DNA of 64,000 bases from Apium graveolens (lineage: Eukaryota > Streptophyta > Magnoliopsida > Apiales > Apiaceae). The notes under the pieces were generated by a model, which saw only the letters and a program-made list of their open reading frames with translations, was not told the DNA's origin and searched no databases. The first letter of the stretch is position 1. Each line of letters begins with the position of its first letter. This document shows positions 1 through 12,415 of this stretch, one piece after another. The stretch spans positions 98,403,852-98,467,851 of the forward strand of contig NC_133653.1 in NCBI RefSeq assembly GCF_009905375.1, in the 5' to 3' direction. Position numbers and translations under genes: made by a program.

Positions 1-1943
1 GAAGCACCAGTACCTTGGAGTGAAACTCCTAAAGGAAAGGAGTGGACTAAGGAATAGAACACAGTTAGTTTTGTTCCTTCTGAAAAGATTCTTGTTGAGC
101 ATCTGGCAAAAGCTGATGAAATGCTGTTAAATGATGATTTTAAGGCACAGCTAAGAGTTACTGCATTGAGTATTAGGCACCTTCAAGGCTAACATTCAAC
201 AACTCATGACAAGGTGAATAAAATTCAAGAAACCTTGATCCAGCAAGATATGAATGTGAAACTTGAAAAGAACAGATTTTTCAAGCCTGCCTTTGACAGA
301 ATTGCCAACATTGAGAAAACTCAGGAGAAGCAACAAGCTCAGATTTCTGAAATTCTAATGAATCAAGATTCTCAGCAAACTCAACTCAATGAGATCCAAT
401 CCTCAATGGAATTGTTTGTTTCTCTTTTTTTACCTGCTGATGCCAAAAAGGGGGAGAAAGTGATTAAGTCCAAATACAAATCTATTCAGACACTGAAAGG
501 AAAGGATGATGAAAATGATGACCAGGGAAACTCTAACAAGGGTAGAGGTCAAGGCAAAGGATTTTCATCAAGTAAAGCTAGAATTACAAGTCAAGGAACA
601 AGTTCTGATACTGGAAAAATAATAAGTTCTGATACTGGTAAAAGAGTAAGTTCTGGTGAACATCTGGAACTTGATGAAGAAATTTCAAAGGAGTTATTTC
701 TTAAAGAAAATACAGGAATGGACTTTAAGCGTCTAAAGGAAGAAGAAGCTAGACTCAAAGCAGAAGGTGTCAAGACAAAATCTAAAGCTTCTATTTTTGA
801 AAAGAAATTTTCAAAACCTAAGGTATTGTGATAAAGGAAAGAACGAGTTCTGAGGCAATCAAAGCCAAATCACAAGTGGAAATTGATCCAAGGTCCAAGG
901 GCAAAGAAAAAGTTGATGAACCTGTAAAGGTTTATATTCCGGTCATGGATGAAGAAATAACTGATGATGAAAAAGATGCCAATCTTACTCTGATGCATAA
1001 GAAGATTTTTTAAACAACCTCTGACATGGCTCATGTTGTTCAGAGTCAAGATGTAGTAAGTTCTGATATGACAGTGAAGCAAGCAACCTCTGACATAGCT
1101 CAAGTTGGCTTGATATCAGAAGATAAGGAAAAGGAAACCTCTAACATTGCTCATGTTAAACCTTCAAAGATACTCCTACCAGGATTCATCAAAGCTAAAC
1201 AGGCTCAACCTTTGAAGACTGCAACAAGTGGTTTTGAAGCAAGAGTTGTTACAGGAAAGGAAGCAAGAGATAAATCTGGATTGGGTAGTTCTGATGAAAG
1301 AAGAGTACACAACACTACTAATGATCCAACTTCCTTAAGTGAACTAGGTGTTGGAGCAACTCCTGAAAGATTGAATCGACTTGAATCTGTACAAATGGTT
1401 TACCATATCTTTTTGAAAGAACATATTTTGTTATATTTTATGACAGATGGAAGGGTATACCAGATTAGGCAGAATGCTATACCACTGAAGTATTTTGAGG
1501 AACTGGAACATGTTCTATTCCTACTTCAAGTGAAAGACATATTAACAGATAGTGCTGCAGGTTATTTAAAGTCTCAAATTCAAAGACAGAAGAAGCTTTA
1601 TTCTGTAAAGTCTGACAGCACATACTGTCTCAAGTACAGAGATCACAAAGGTGATATTGTCGAAATGAAGCCTAACTCTGCTAAGATTATAACTACTTTT
1701 CTGGGTTATAAGGCTGTGGAATTCAATCTAGAGTCTGACAAGGCATATCTAATCAGACTAGATCAGGAGATAAGAAAAGCTAAGATAAATGATCTCAGAG
1801 CAGCTATTTTTTAAATTGGCAAAGATACAGCTGAATTGATAAATGCTAAAAGGAGGATGGTCAATGAACTTGAATATGCTGAGAGATGTTTGTTGAAGAA
1901 CTATCTTAGAACAACTCCTGATATCAAAGATATCAGAAATTGA
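1..1943 (+). pseudogene. Copia-0 envelope-like ORF, 3' part, broken
   Basis: This is the C-terminal part of the extra ORF that SIRE-type Copia elements carry after pol. It matches the tail of copia-1's ORF, base 1 corresponding to about 23015. Visible pieces are a Gln/Glu-rich stretch, likely coiled coil, at 214-420, a KKGEKVIKSK motif near 447, low-complexity Ser/Lys/Glu sequence, and the better conserved tail at 1190-1943 (FEARVVTGKEARD, YFMTDGRVY, LKYFEELEHVLFLLQV). Breaks: TAG at 55-57, TAA near 190, a frameshift near 820-830, TAA at 1014-1016 and TAA at 1812-1814 where copia-1 has CAA. The end is TGA at 1941-1943, homologous to the TGA at 24917. The function of this ORF is not established; 'envelope-like' is a positional name. 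The element's 5' part lies left of the window. Confidence 0.85.
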
Positions 1944-2147
1944 AGCCAAGTCAAAGATCTACAACTTCTTAAATTCTGAAGTGTATACAGACTGAAGCTG
2001 TTATCAGAAGTTAAAGATGGTAAAGCTGAAAGGACTGTAAGTTGTAGTTATCTAGTCAAATTCTCATGCATTTGTACTTAATGTTTTTGACATCATCAAA
2101 TATTTGTTGAACTTGTATATTATGCTAATTTACAAGTTGGGGAAGAT

Positions 2148-2768
2148 TGTTAGATATATTTGATAATGTCATGTGTAATATGATTTGTCTTTAGTTTTCA
2201 GATTTACTTAAACAGGACAAATCAATACTTAACTGAAAATCAGCACTTATACTGAAGACAGGACTTAAGATATCAGAACTTAAGTTATCAGAACTTAAGT
2301 TATCAGAAGATATTTATCAGGAGATAATATCAGGACTTAAGATGACTTTCAGATATGGCAGACGGCTGATTGAAAGGAAAGAAGATCGAGACTAAGACAG
2401 AAAGAAATATGCATGAAGAAAGAATTCTATGAAAAATAGAATACTTGGAAGAAAAGATAACTAGTTGATATATTTTAAGAAGCAGAATTATATTCCATAT
2501 CAATTAGAATTTATCTTGTAACTGTGTAGTATATAAACACAGGCATAGGATTTACACTATAAGTATTATCATTATCGAAGTTATTATTCTTTGTAACCCT
2601 AGCAGCTCTCGTGATAATTTGTTCATCACTGAGAGAGGACAGTTCCATATTGTAACAGAGTTTATTGTGTTGAATAAAATCTGTTTTATGTTACTTGAGT
2701 TCTTATATTCGATTTGATTGTGCTAAACACTGTATTCAACCCCCTTCTACAGTGTGTGTGACCTAACA
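2148..2768 (+). repeat. 3' LTR of copia-0 (SIRE-like)
   Basis: The 621-bp LTR starts TGTTAGATATA directly after a purine tract (TTGGGGAAGAT) and ends GTGTGACCTAACA, giving TGTTAG/CTAACA terminal inverted repeats. It is clearly homologous to the two copia-1 LTRs and the copia-D LTR, including the TATATAAAC promoter-like box near 2530 and the GTAACCCTAGCAGCTCTCGT block near 2595. The 3' target-site copy would be ATGAA (2769-2773); its partner is outside the window. Confidence 0.9.
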
Positions 2769-4894
2769 ATGAATGATATGGAACAAACAGAATTAAGAAA
2801 TAAATCACTAATTCTATCTAGTCCAATCCTGTTGACGAATCTCATCTAGCTATCTCAATCCAATTATAAACTAAAAAATCTTAACAAACAATTCAGATCA
2901 AATGAATAAATCATATTGTATTAGGATACAGAAAATAAGCATTAACAAAGGTCTTAAATGCTGGAAAACATATATCTCACTAAAGTAATTAATCCTGTTC
3001 AAAAAATATTCAAACACATATCTAAGATCATCTAAAGTACCATGCACAAGTTAAACATTAATCCTAGTTACCAGAAAAATAATCTAGTGAACTAGTTCAG
3101 CATTATCTATGTGTGATGCTATTATGCTTGTGCGAGTGTTAAACATTTAAACACTAATATCTTATCATGCATTGAATATTGAGAATAAAATATTACAGTG
3201 GTTCAAGAAATTGAAACCTGAGATATGTGAGTTGGACCATCTTCAAAGATTGTTATGAAAGCAAGATATTCATGATTCTCGTCATCTGATCCATCCCAAC
3301 TCTTTTCCGTGCACATTAAGTTTTGACTGGCTGCTTCCCTAAGAAAATATTCCACCTTTGTCTCAACTCTTCATCTGAATCCCTATTCATCCCTGTTTGT
3401 CAAGCTTCTTGTTCTGTTGTAGCAAAACCCCTGATAGTTACTTGACATATATTGCTTGTCAAACCTGTAGCTATTAAATCTTGTTTATGTCCTAATCTCA
3501 GTCTTGTAACCAACTCTTGAACTGAATACTAAAGAGTCTCTGCTTCGGAATAGATAGGCTTGATCCTTGGATATAGCTTCTGTATTCCTTATGAATCTGA
3601 TACGACTAAACATCCCTGACATGTGAAACACTGCCCTGACATCCAGTCCCTCAAATACTTCTACCTGAGCTTCCTCTGATTCAGCTATCAGTAACTCTTA
3701 CATTCTTTCTTGAGGTTTCAACCTTAATGCAAGTAACTGAGATATTTGTATGTCCCTACTATACTCTCTGACCTCTACAATTCCTGCCTTTCTGATCTCT
3801 ATGATTCTCGGATAAATGTAGCATTGGTACAAACCACTATGTGACTGTATAATCTGAAATCATAGAATTGTCTTAAAACCCGTTAGAAATTTCATTCCTT
3901 TCCTGCATCTGAAAACCCAGTGGTATCCTTTGGAGTAAGCCTTTAAGGAATTTCCACAATTTTCTTCTGTAGGTCTTGAAATCATTTTCATTGGAATAAG
4001 AAAATCATTATCTTCAATTTCCGTGTTCAGAAATTTTCCGTCTGAATAGCACATGGTCTTTGTTTTCTTCGAAAGATTAAAATCAACTATAAAAGTCCGC
4101 GATTCTCGAGTCTACTAATACCTTGTGAACCCTTAATTTAATATTTAAGAAAAATTTAAATTTCCAGAATTTTTAATTTTTTAGAAAATAAATTAATCAA
4201 AAATAAATATTTATGTAAAATCTAATTTTTAAGAATTTTGAATTTTCTTAAAAATTAAATAAAACGTAAATTATTATCTAAGAAAAATTTAAATGTAAGA
4301 ATTTTAAATTTTCTAAAAAAATTAATAAATTAAAAAATAAAAATTAGGAGCTGCAGTATTTGTACTAGGGACAACCTGCGACTAGTAACTACCTGAGTCT
4401 TAACTGGGGACCCCATATTTAACCTGCGATTGCGACTTAGAGCCAACCTGCGACGAATGAATAAATAAACAACTGACTACTTTTTTCTTTTTCTTTAAGT
4501 ATGTTAGCCTGCGCATGTTCAGCCACGAAGTCTATTGCATTTGCCAGCCGAGTGTGTACAAAACCAATTCACTTTGTGTATCCCTGTTTTGCACCAAAGT
4601 AAATACAAAAATGGCAGCCATTTAATCCCAAAACTGGCAGCTACAAATACACCCGATGGATGAAAATAAAAACAAATTTAAATTAAAAACTCTTATTTAC
4701 TAAAATTTAAATAGTAAATTAATTTAGTTAAATTTATAAAATAAATTTATTTAAATTAAGTTCATAATAAAATTATTTAAATTAAATTTATAAAATAAAT
4801 TTTTTAAATCAAATTTATCAAATAAATTTATGTAAATGAAAAATTAATAAAATAAATTATTTTTAAGGATCCTGATTTGTGTATTAATCAGCCA
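2769..4894. other. Intergenic / unclassified repeat debris
   Basis: No supported gene. 4130-4330 and 4680-4860 are extremely AT-rich. 3190-4060 has the look of old minus-strand retroelement leader or LTR sequence, but I found no recognisable protein motif; the 64-codon open frame at 3860-4054 has no motif I know. The phrase AACCTGCGA recurs at about 4373, 4420 and 4447 (see findings). Confidence 0.5.
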
Positions 4895-4906
4895 GCCCTG
4901 ATACCA
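4895..4906 (-). other. Primer-binding site of a minus-strand Copia-type element
   Basis: The reverse complement reads TGGTATCAGGGC, one base away from the initiator-tRNA-Met complement TGGTATCAGAGC seen at 13010 and 55590. It sits two bases from a sequence starting TATTAGGTCC, a likely decayed TGTTAGG LTR edge. Confidence 0.55.
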
Positions 4907-4908
4907 AT

Positions 4909-6302
4909 TATTAGGTCCCGAATTATCGTAGAGGGGGTTGAATACGATAATCACTAAATTAAAAAATTCTTTCGAATCTTTTGCGGATATAAATTTTAGT
5001 GCTCGGTTGGTGGTTTCTTGTTCTTAAGAGAAATAGTGTTTAGGACAGTAAAACGAGGAACACAAGATATTCGAGGAAATATATATTCGTATATAAATCT
5101 GCGAGGGGTGTTGCTACACTCCGGTAAATAAATTAACTGGTTACAATCTACGAACAACAAAGTTCCTAGCTTTTACAAAGATTTACAAATCAAATCCTAT
5201 ACAATGATCTAGCTTTTGTTTGTACTAGGATTTAATTATCGAGTAACGTTTATAATGCCCTTAAAAATATACAAGAGTTAAACCGAGTATTATAACGTTA
5301 CTCCAGTGAGAAGTTAAACGGATAAACAAAAAGTGCTTGAACTTCTCTGAAAATCTTTGCATCTATTTTCACCAGCTCTTTGGGAGAGAAGATGAATTGA
5401 ACAATTTTTAATTCTTCTGCTGCTGTGTAGACTCGTATATCAATAATGTGTGTCAGAGGTGAGAGCTGACCGGAAATATTCTTGTAACCTGCGTTTAACA
5501 AAAATTAACTGGCTGACAAGTTAATTTTCCTTCTGTTTACAACTTGCGACTAAGTGTTTACTTCGTTTATTTTCACAGATTTACTAACCTGCGACCAATA
5601 CTACACAGTACTAGTACTAAAACAACAAAACAAAAACAAGTTAACTTTTATTTACTTATTAAGTCAACCTGCGACAGGTTGTTTGTTTTATTATTTTTTT
5701 TTCATTTTCTTTTTCCTTTTTTATCTTTTTCTTTTCTTTTTGTATTTTTTTTTTCTCTTTTTTTTTCTTTTCCTTTTTCTCTCTTTTTTTGTTTTTGTTT
5801 TTTTTTCTTTTTCTTTTTAAGTTTAAATTGTAACTAAATTAATTTATAAAATAAACTTAAATATAACTTATATAAATAAACTAATTTAGATTTATAAAAT
5901 AAACTTATTTAAAATTTATAAAATAAATTATTTTAAGTTTATTAAATAAATTATATTAAAGTCAATTAAATAAATTTATTTAATTTAAAAATTAAACTTT
6001 GAGTTTCGCCAATCCCTTGAGCAGTTTAGCTGTATATCTCGTGCACCTCTTCTCGTACTTTAACAGATAAATGTTCAATCCAAGTATGTTCCTCAACTTA
6101 ACAATTCTTCTAAAAATAATACCCAGATTTCTTTCACGAGCTGTTGACGCCTAGTGCAACTGGTCTGGTTCACGGACGACTAACCACGATTCAGGTCTTC
6201 GTATTATAGCCTTGATTACATTGTTAAGCTTGCAACAACTTTATCGTTTCAAACACTGACTGTCAATAAACAACTGTACTTTCACTAGAATTCTTTCTGG
6301 TA
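4909..6302 (-). repeat. Probable minus-strand Copia LTR (right limit unknown)
   Basis: The left edge TATTAGGTCC next to a PBS marks the U5 end of an LTR read on the minus strand. On that strand the end reads ...CAACCCCCTCTACGATAATTCGGGACCTAATA, resembling the CAACCCCC...GACCTAACA ends of the other Copia LTRs here. I could not locate the opposite end; sequence of similar character continues past the hAT insertion to about 7520. A second LTR and coding region were not found, so this may be a truncated or solo LTR. Confidence 0.4.
5686..5822. repeat. T-rich / TTTTC low-complexity tract
   Basis: About 135 bp almost entirely of T with interspersed C and few G or A. The Phe/Leu-rich reading frames through it are composition artefacts. 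It lies inside the AT-rich repeat debris between the minus-strand LTR edge and the hAT element. Confidence 0.85.
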
Positions 6303-6310
6303 CTTTAGAC

Positions 6311-7091
6311 TAGGGAAGAGAAAAAAACCGAAAAAGAACTGAAACCGGTAAAAACCGATGAAAATTGAGCAGCATAAAATCGAGCCAAAACCGAAGCCAA
6401 AAAATTAAAAACGGAACCGACTTCTTGGGTTCGGTTCCGGTTAACAAAACCGAACTGCACCGATTATTCAAATAATTAAATGATACATAATAATAGATAT
6501 TTTTATATGAAATTCAAACAAGTTAAGGTCATCTGGTAGTTCATTTTTAAGTATATTCCATGTTGTCGTCAGGTTCACCATTCCTCAGTTACAGTGCTGA
6601 ACTGCTGACTGAGTTTTATGCACTGAGTTATAGTTTTTCAATTCTACTGTCTAGGTTTATAAGTACTTCAATTTCTTAGCAATATAGTAAACATGAACTT
6701 GTTTTAGTATAAGTAATGTGTATTTTATGGAATTCTGTTAAACACTTCATTTCATACTCCTACCTACAATTTCTCTTGTAAATTAAAGTTTATTCTTGGA
6801 ATGTTGAATCAAAGAAGGCTAATGGACTAACGCGTGTAACTGATTTCTTAATTAGTTATATATATAAATATATTTATTCAAATTATAATTTTTTGTTCTA
6901 AGTTATCTTATACGGTTGTGTAACCGAACCCGAATCTAAATAAACCAAACCGGACTTTTTAAAATTGAAACTGAAGCCGATGGTTTGGTTGCGTTTTTTA
7001 ATTTTCAAAAAAGAAGATACATGGTTCCGGTTCCGGTTCCGGTTCCGGTTTTAGCCAAAAACTGAGCCGTATCGGCCCATGCTTTCCCCTA
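6311..7091. mobile_element. Non-autonomous hAT element with 8-bp TSD
   Basis: The 781-bp element begins TAGGGAAGAG and ends CTTTCCCCTA. It is flanked by a perfect 8-bp direct repeat CTTTAGAC at 6303-6310 and 7092-7099, the target duplication size of hAT transposases. Both subterminal regions are rich in CCGAAC / GGTTCGG / GGTTCCGG repeats, with four consecutive GGTTCC units at 7024-7047, while the middle is AT-rich. There is no transposase ORF, so movement would need a hAT transposase in trans. Confidence 0.82.
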
Positions 7092-7099
7092 CTTTAGAC

Positions 7100-7577
7100 A
7101 ACGTCTTCATTGCTACTATAATCTTGAATACTTTATTCACTGTTATTCACCGACGCTTGAACATATAAATGAACTCCTGTTAGTGAATATAACCTCAAGA
7201 TGCAGTTGTCTTCTTTAACCTCTGTCTATACCATGTCTTCAATTCTTCAGATTCCTATGCTTCGAACACTGTCTATCTTCAATCAAAGCCAATACACTGA
7301 AATCTTCTGGTAGCACTTATACAGTAAATCTTTATCATTTCTGAAACCCTGAAAGTCTTTAACCTTTATTCTTCACTGATGCATGATCATATTAATGAAC
7401 TTCTTTCAGTGAGCTGTAAACAGACTTCAAGCTTTCTTTTAATCCTTTGATCCTTTGTATTTGCCTTGTCTTCATTTCTTCTAATTTCTTGTGTAGTCGT
7501 AGTATTGTTAACCTGTCATGTTCTAGTGTTGTTCTCGCGTTGAGTTATCATGTAACCGTTAATACAGCTACGCAGTC
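7100..7577. other. Repeat-derived sequence, no gene
   Basis: This continues the sequence found left of the hAT element (the insertion split it). It has no recognisable coding motif. It may be the rest of the minus-strand LTR whose edge is at 4909. Confidence 0.35.
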
Positions 7578-9411
7578 TCACCAACAAATAGCATATGTGT
7601 CAAGGTATTAAAGCCACACGAACAGATGTATCCTACGCATGATTTGGACTTAGCAGCAATAATGTTTGCTCTTAAAATTTGGAGGCATTATTTGTACGGA
7701 GAAAAGTGTGAGATTTATACGGATCACAAAAGCTTAAAAGTATATCTTTATATAGAAAGAACTGAACATGAGGCAAAGGAGATGGTTGGAATTAATCAAG
7801 GATTATGACTGTATGATAATTTATCACCCCGGGAAGGCGAATGTTGTAGCGGATGCGTTGAGCCGCAAGGAAAGGTTGAATGTGTTGACTTAGTTCAAAG
7901 AGTTGATCAAGGAATTCGAGAAGCTGGAAATTGAAGTACGAGTTCCAGAATTTACAAATGAAACAACGTATGCAATGACATTTCAACCAGAAATTTTGGA
8001 AAAGATTCGATGTTGTCAAGAACAAGTGATGAACCACGAGAACAAAAAATTGATAGGAGAAGAGGTTAGAGCTCAAAAGGATGAAAATGGAATATATCGC
8101 GTTGGCTCGCGTATTTGGATTCCTAACATTGCGGAATTAAAGCATGAGATTTTGCACGAAGCGCATAACTCGAGGTTTTCGATTCTCCCTGGAAGTACAA
8201 AAATGTACAAGGATTTGAAAGAAAGTTACTGGTGGTCGAACATGAAAAAGAAGATCACGGAATGGATAAGTAAATACTATACGTGTCAAAGAGTAAAAGC
8301 GGAATCAGTGACCGAGTGGATTGCTTCAACCACTAGATTACCCCGAATGGAAATGGGAGCATATCGCGATGAATTTCGTGGTAGGATTACCAAAGACCAA
8401 GTCTAATCATGATGCGATTTGGTTAATAATTGATCGACTAACAAAATCAGCGCATTTCTTTCCAATTAAAGAAATATTCTCATTGGAAAAGTTGGTCAAG
8501 ATGTACTTGGATGAAATCGTAATGCGTCATGGAATACCAGTGTCTATCGTATCTGATTGAGACCCGAGATTTAACTCGATATTTTGGCAACAATTTCATG
8601 ATCATTTGGGAATGGAGTTGAAAATGAGCACCACGTATTATCCGCAGATAGATGGACAAAATGAAAGGACTATTCAGACAATCGAGGACATGTTGAGAAC
8701 GTGTGCATTGGATTTTAAAGGAAATTGGGATGATCATTTGCCATTGATTGAATTTTCCTACAACAACAGTTATCACACAAGTATTGACATGCCTCCTTAT
8801 GAAGCGTTGTATAGAAGAAAATTCAGATCCCCTACCTATTGGGATGAAGTTGGTGAGCGCAAGTTGTTAGGCACATAATTAGTGCAATAAACGAAAGAGA
8901 AAGTGGAAGTGATTCGAATAAGGCTAATAGCTGCTCAAGATTGACAAAGAAAGTATGTAGACCAGAGTCAAAAGGATGTGCTATTCGAACCCGGAGACAA
9001 AGTATTAGTAAAGATCTCTCTGTGGAAAAGTCTATCCAGATTCGGGAAGAAATGGAAGTTGAGTCCCAGATATATTGGACCCTTCGAGGTGTTAAGGCAA
9101 GTCGGAAAAGTGGCATATGAGCTAACATTACCTCCGAAAATACAACATCTCCATAACGTATTCAACATGTCTCTATTGAAAAAGTATAACGCTGATGCTA
9201 GTCATGTAATCGAGTTAGAACCCGTGGAGATTCAACAAGATCTCTCATATGTGGAACAACCACATAAAGTGGTGCCTTTAGTTTTGAGAAAGCGCTTAGA
9301 AATAAAGTGGTACCTTTAGTTTGAGTTTTGTGAAGAAATCCTAAGATAGAAGAATTAAATTGGGAATTAGAAAGAGAAATGCGAGAAAAGTATCCCCATC
9401 TATTTGTTTAA
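7578..9411 (+). pseudogene. Gypsy-F pol fragment: RNase H, integrase, chromodomain-like tail
   Basis: Plus-strand remnant of a Ty3/Gypsy chromovirus pol. It starts inside RNase H ([26 protein letters not shown], then [15 protein letters not shown] in another frame near 7825). Integrase follows: a zinc region at 8155-8300 in which a His and a Cys of HHCC appear replaced (SILPG for SIHPG; KYYTCQRVK for KCYTCQ); the catalytic core (DRLTKSAHF near 8435; VSD at 8552-8560 followed by TGA); then [22 protein letters not shown] near 8635. A GPF/Y module (YIGPFEVLRQVGK) lies near 9070 and a chromodomain-like end (WELEREMREKYPHLF) near 9360. There are several frameshifts and stops. RT, protease, gag and the 5' LTR are absent; the left edge joins unrelated sequence abruptly. 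It is closely similar to gypsy-C pol. Confidence 0.88.
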
Positions 9412-9448
9412 ACTAGATTCTAAGGACACAATCCTTTTAGGGGGTAGA

Positions 9449-12415
9449 TTAGCGACTGGGAATTTCGCGACGTGATTACGTGAATAAAGTATACTTTTTT
9501 GTTGTAATTTTGAATTTATATGAATAAATAAAAAGGTTAATTGATTTCATGGTTAAATGTCATTGTGGTATAACTGGAAACGTAAAGAAACTCGTTCCAG
9601 TTTGATGAGTCAGCTAAGGGATTAACCTGTGCCGTCGGGCCGTCAAGTTGAACGGAACCCGTATTAAAAAGGGATGAGAATATTTAAAAGTGAGAATGTT
9701 AAATATATGTGATGATCCTATGTGTTTACATGTTGTTTGATGTGTGCCTGATCAAATTCGAGATCAGTTTTAATTTCAAAATATTTTAAAAAGGGATTTT
9801 AAGGATTTTATTGATCTTAAAATATTTTTATAAAATTAGAGAAATGTGATCAAGGTATGAAATTTGCTTTGTTGGTTTCAAAATAGTCCAAGGGACTTTT
9901 TAAAAATAGTAGTTGAATTTATTTTGAGGACTTGAGATTTTAAAATGATTTTATAGAGTTTAAATTTTAATATTTGAATTTATTTGAAAAATCCATATCA
10001 AAATATTTTTTTGCTCAAAAATTTATTTAAAAATACTAGTGAAGAGCTAATTTTATGTTCTAGTGGATAAAAATCAAGGTTTATATATTTGTGAATAGAA
10101 GGGGGGTAAAATATTATATTTACAACATTTTGTAAATAAAAAATGGGAAAAAAGGGAAATAGATTTTTGCTATTTACTACTCTGCCCCTGAAATGTTTTA
10201 TTAATACTCCCTCCCCTTTTCCTTCCTCCACCCGGCTCTCTCTCTCTCGTCTCATTCTCTCTCTCTCTACAACTCTCTCTATATCCTGTTTCTTTTCGAT
10301 TTCACCATTGAAACTCAATTCCAAGTTAATATTTGAGTTCCATAAGCTATATATATGTATGTATATGTTTGCATGTGGGTTTTTGGTATGTGAATATGTG
10401 TGTGTGCTATGTTCAGTAATTGGAGTGAGGCCCGAGTTCTTGACTTCCTTCGGTTTTTGGCTTGAATCTTTGAAGTTCTGTGATGATTAAGTGTTGCATG
10501 TCAAAGTTTTATATGTAATCTGCGAGGATTCGAGTTGGAGGCCAAGAATCCGGCAACCCCGAACCCTTGCCGCCAGCGGTGATGAACGCCGATGAACCGG
10601 TGGTTAGCCATGATGTGTTAACTAAGTTCTAAATGTCTATAACCTCAATTTTGTTGATGCATGTCATGTTTTTCAAAAATTTCGAATGAATCTCTCGGTT
10701 TATATGATTTTCGGTTTGATTTTTGTGATGAACATGATTGAGTTGGATTTAAATTAAATGGTAATTGTATATTAGGTTATGCATGTCGATTTGAGTGGTT
10801 GTATGTTAATGTTATAAGTGTTTAAAGGATTTATTTGATTATTGGTTGATTTGGGAATCAAAAGGATGGATTTGAATGCATGTGATATTGATATGTGTAG
10901 TTGAATAGGATTATGTTGGTGTGTTAATTCGGTTTTAAAGAAATTGTGCCATAGAATATATGCATGTTAGAGTTCTTGGTTCAAAATTGTGTTTTGGTTC
11001 GGTTTTAATCAAAAAAAGGAAATGATTTCAAGAATTGTTCTTGTTTGGGATGGATTAAGATAGTTTTAGTTTATAAATGGAACCTTACATGTTGATATTT
11101 GATAAATTGTTTGTGGTTTTGTTGAAAAGGCCGAATGGTGCATGAATTTAAAAGAAATGATTCAAGTTGTTTGATCGATTTGATTCTCGATTCTAATTAT
11201 GTGGTTTGTGTAAGTTTGATTGGTGTTAAAGATACGTTTGGGTAGATGCATGTCAAGTTAAGTGATTGCATTTTGAGTTTTTAAGAACTAGTTATTTTAT
11301 TTGAGGGTTTAGTTCGAATTTATGGTTAAAAAGGAAGGTGTAAGTGGTTTGTTGACGAGTCATTCAAGTTGTGATTATTTGCTTAAGTATAAAGCTTAGT
11401 TTATAAAGGCATAATATACTATGAACTATGTGAATATTCTGTGATTATACTCGTGTATATAAGTTAAGCGTTAATGCGAATTGGGGTAATCGTTAGACGC
11501 TCAGGGAACGTCGAGTGTGAATGAGTATTGGGGTTTTATTTTGGATTGTATATTCGGATAGCGAAGGCATTCAGGCTAGAAAAGGGAAAGGAATTCTAGG
11601 CGGCTGTAGCTCTATACCCGTTAAGTAGGAAAGCGATTTAAGGCAACTAACTCTGCCATCTTTTGTGAAATTAATACTAGAGAGGAAACTATTGATGCCA
11701 TGACAAAGTAGTTACTCTTTATTGCAATTGTGATATATCTGTAATGATTCTTGAGAAACCTTGATATCGTTTCCTGTAATAATTTGATATAGATCCCTAT
11801 TTCACCCTTTTATAACCTTGTTGATTCCTACCCTGATTACTTTGCTATTCCTTTGCTACCTTGTGAACTTATAAACCTAAATGAACTTTGATGGATCCCT
11901 TCCGTAATGTTTTGATTAACCTAGATTCTTTGACATTCTTGAACTTTGTCATATATTGATCTTGAAACTGTTCCAGTACACCCTGTTTATCATTTGATCA
12001 AGTTCCTCAGTATTGATCCCTGTTTACGTTTAATCAGTTCACTTTCTCTGAAATCGTAAATTGAACCTAAGAATGATTTTCGACTTAAATGAGTCTTAAT
12101 GATTTGACATTCTTGGTAATGTTAAAATGAAATTACTCAACTCTCTTCCTTCTTCCAACACAAAGGTTTTTCAATGAATTCCTGATGGATTGGATAGAGA
12201 CGTAAGAGGCTAGTGGGACTAGTACTGTCACGTAAGAGGCTAGCAAGGCTAGTCCAATATAAGGCTATAATTCCATAGGTACCATAACGACCAGATGGAG
12301 GTCGGTATGGGCTGATCACCCGTATTATATTTAAAAGATAAATATTCCAATCAAGGGTTCCTTTATAATCTAAAAAGAAGAAAATGTTATTGATGTTATT
12401 AATGTTATTGATTTA
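9449..12415 (+). repeat. 3' LTR of gypsy-F, left part (split by copia-1)
   Basis: The LTR follows the pol stop (9409-9411) and a purine-rich tract (TTTTAGGGGGTAGA). Its start, about 9449, reads TTAGCGACTGGGAATTTCGCGACG, a decayed TGTGACG-type edge that fits the GGGCGTCACA end at 26164. It carries a CT-microsatellite (about 10235-10280) and a near-tandem ACGTAAGAGGCTAG repeat at 12200/12231. Copia-1 interrupts it at 12415/25716; adding the right part gives an LTR of about 3.4 kb, a length typical of Tekay/Del chromoviruses. I see no gene inside. Confidence 0.75.
10235..10283. repeat. CT-rich microsatellite in gypsy-F LTR
   Basis: Runs of CTCTCTCTCT with interruptions, next to CTCCCTCCCC upstream. 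Pyrimidine patches like this often lie near plant LTR transcription starts; that role is inferred here. Confidence 0.75.

Noticed and set aside
5544..5837. Two overlapping Phe/Leu-rich open frames resembling membrane proteins
   Set aside because: They are translations of a T-rich low-complexity tract; no conserved motif and no gene context.
10143..10490. 115-codon plus-strand frame in the gypsy-F LTR
   Set aside because: Ser/Leu-rich translation of a CT-microsatellite and adjacent LTR sequence.
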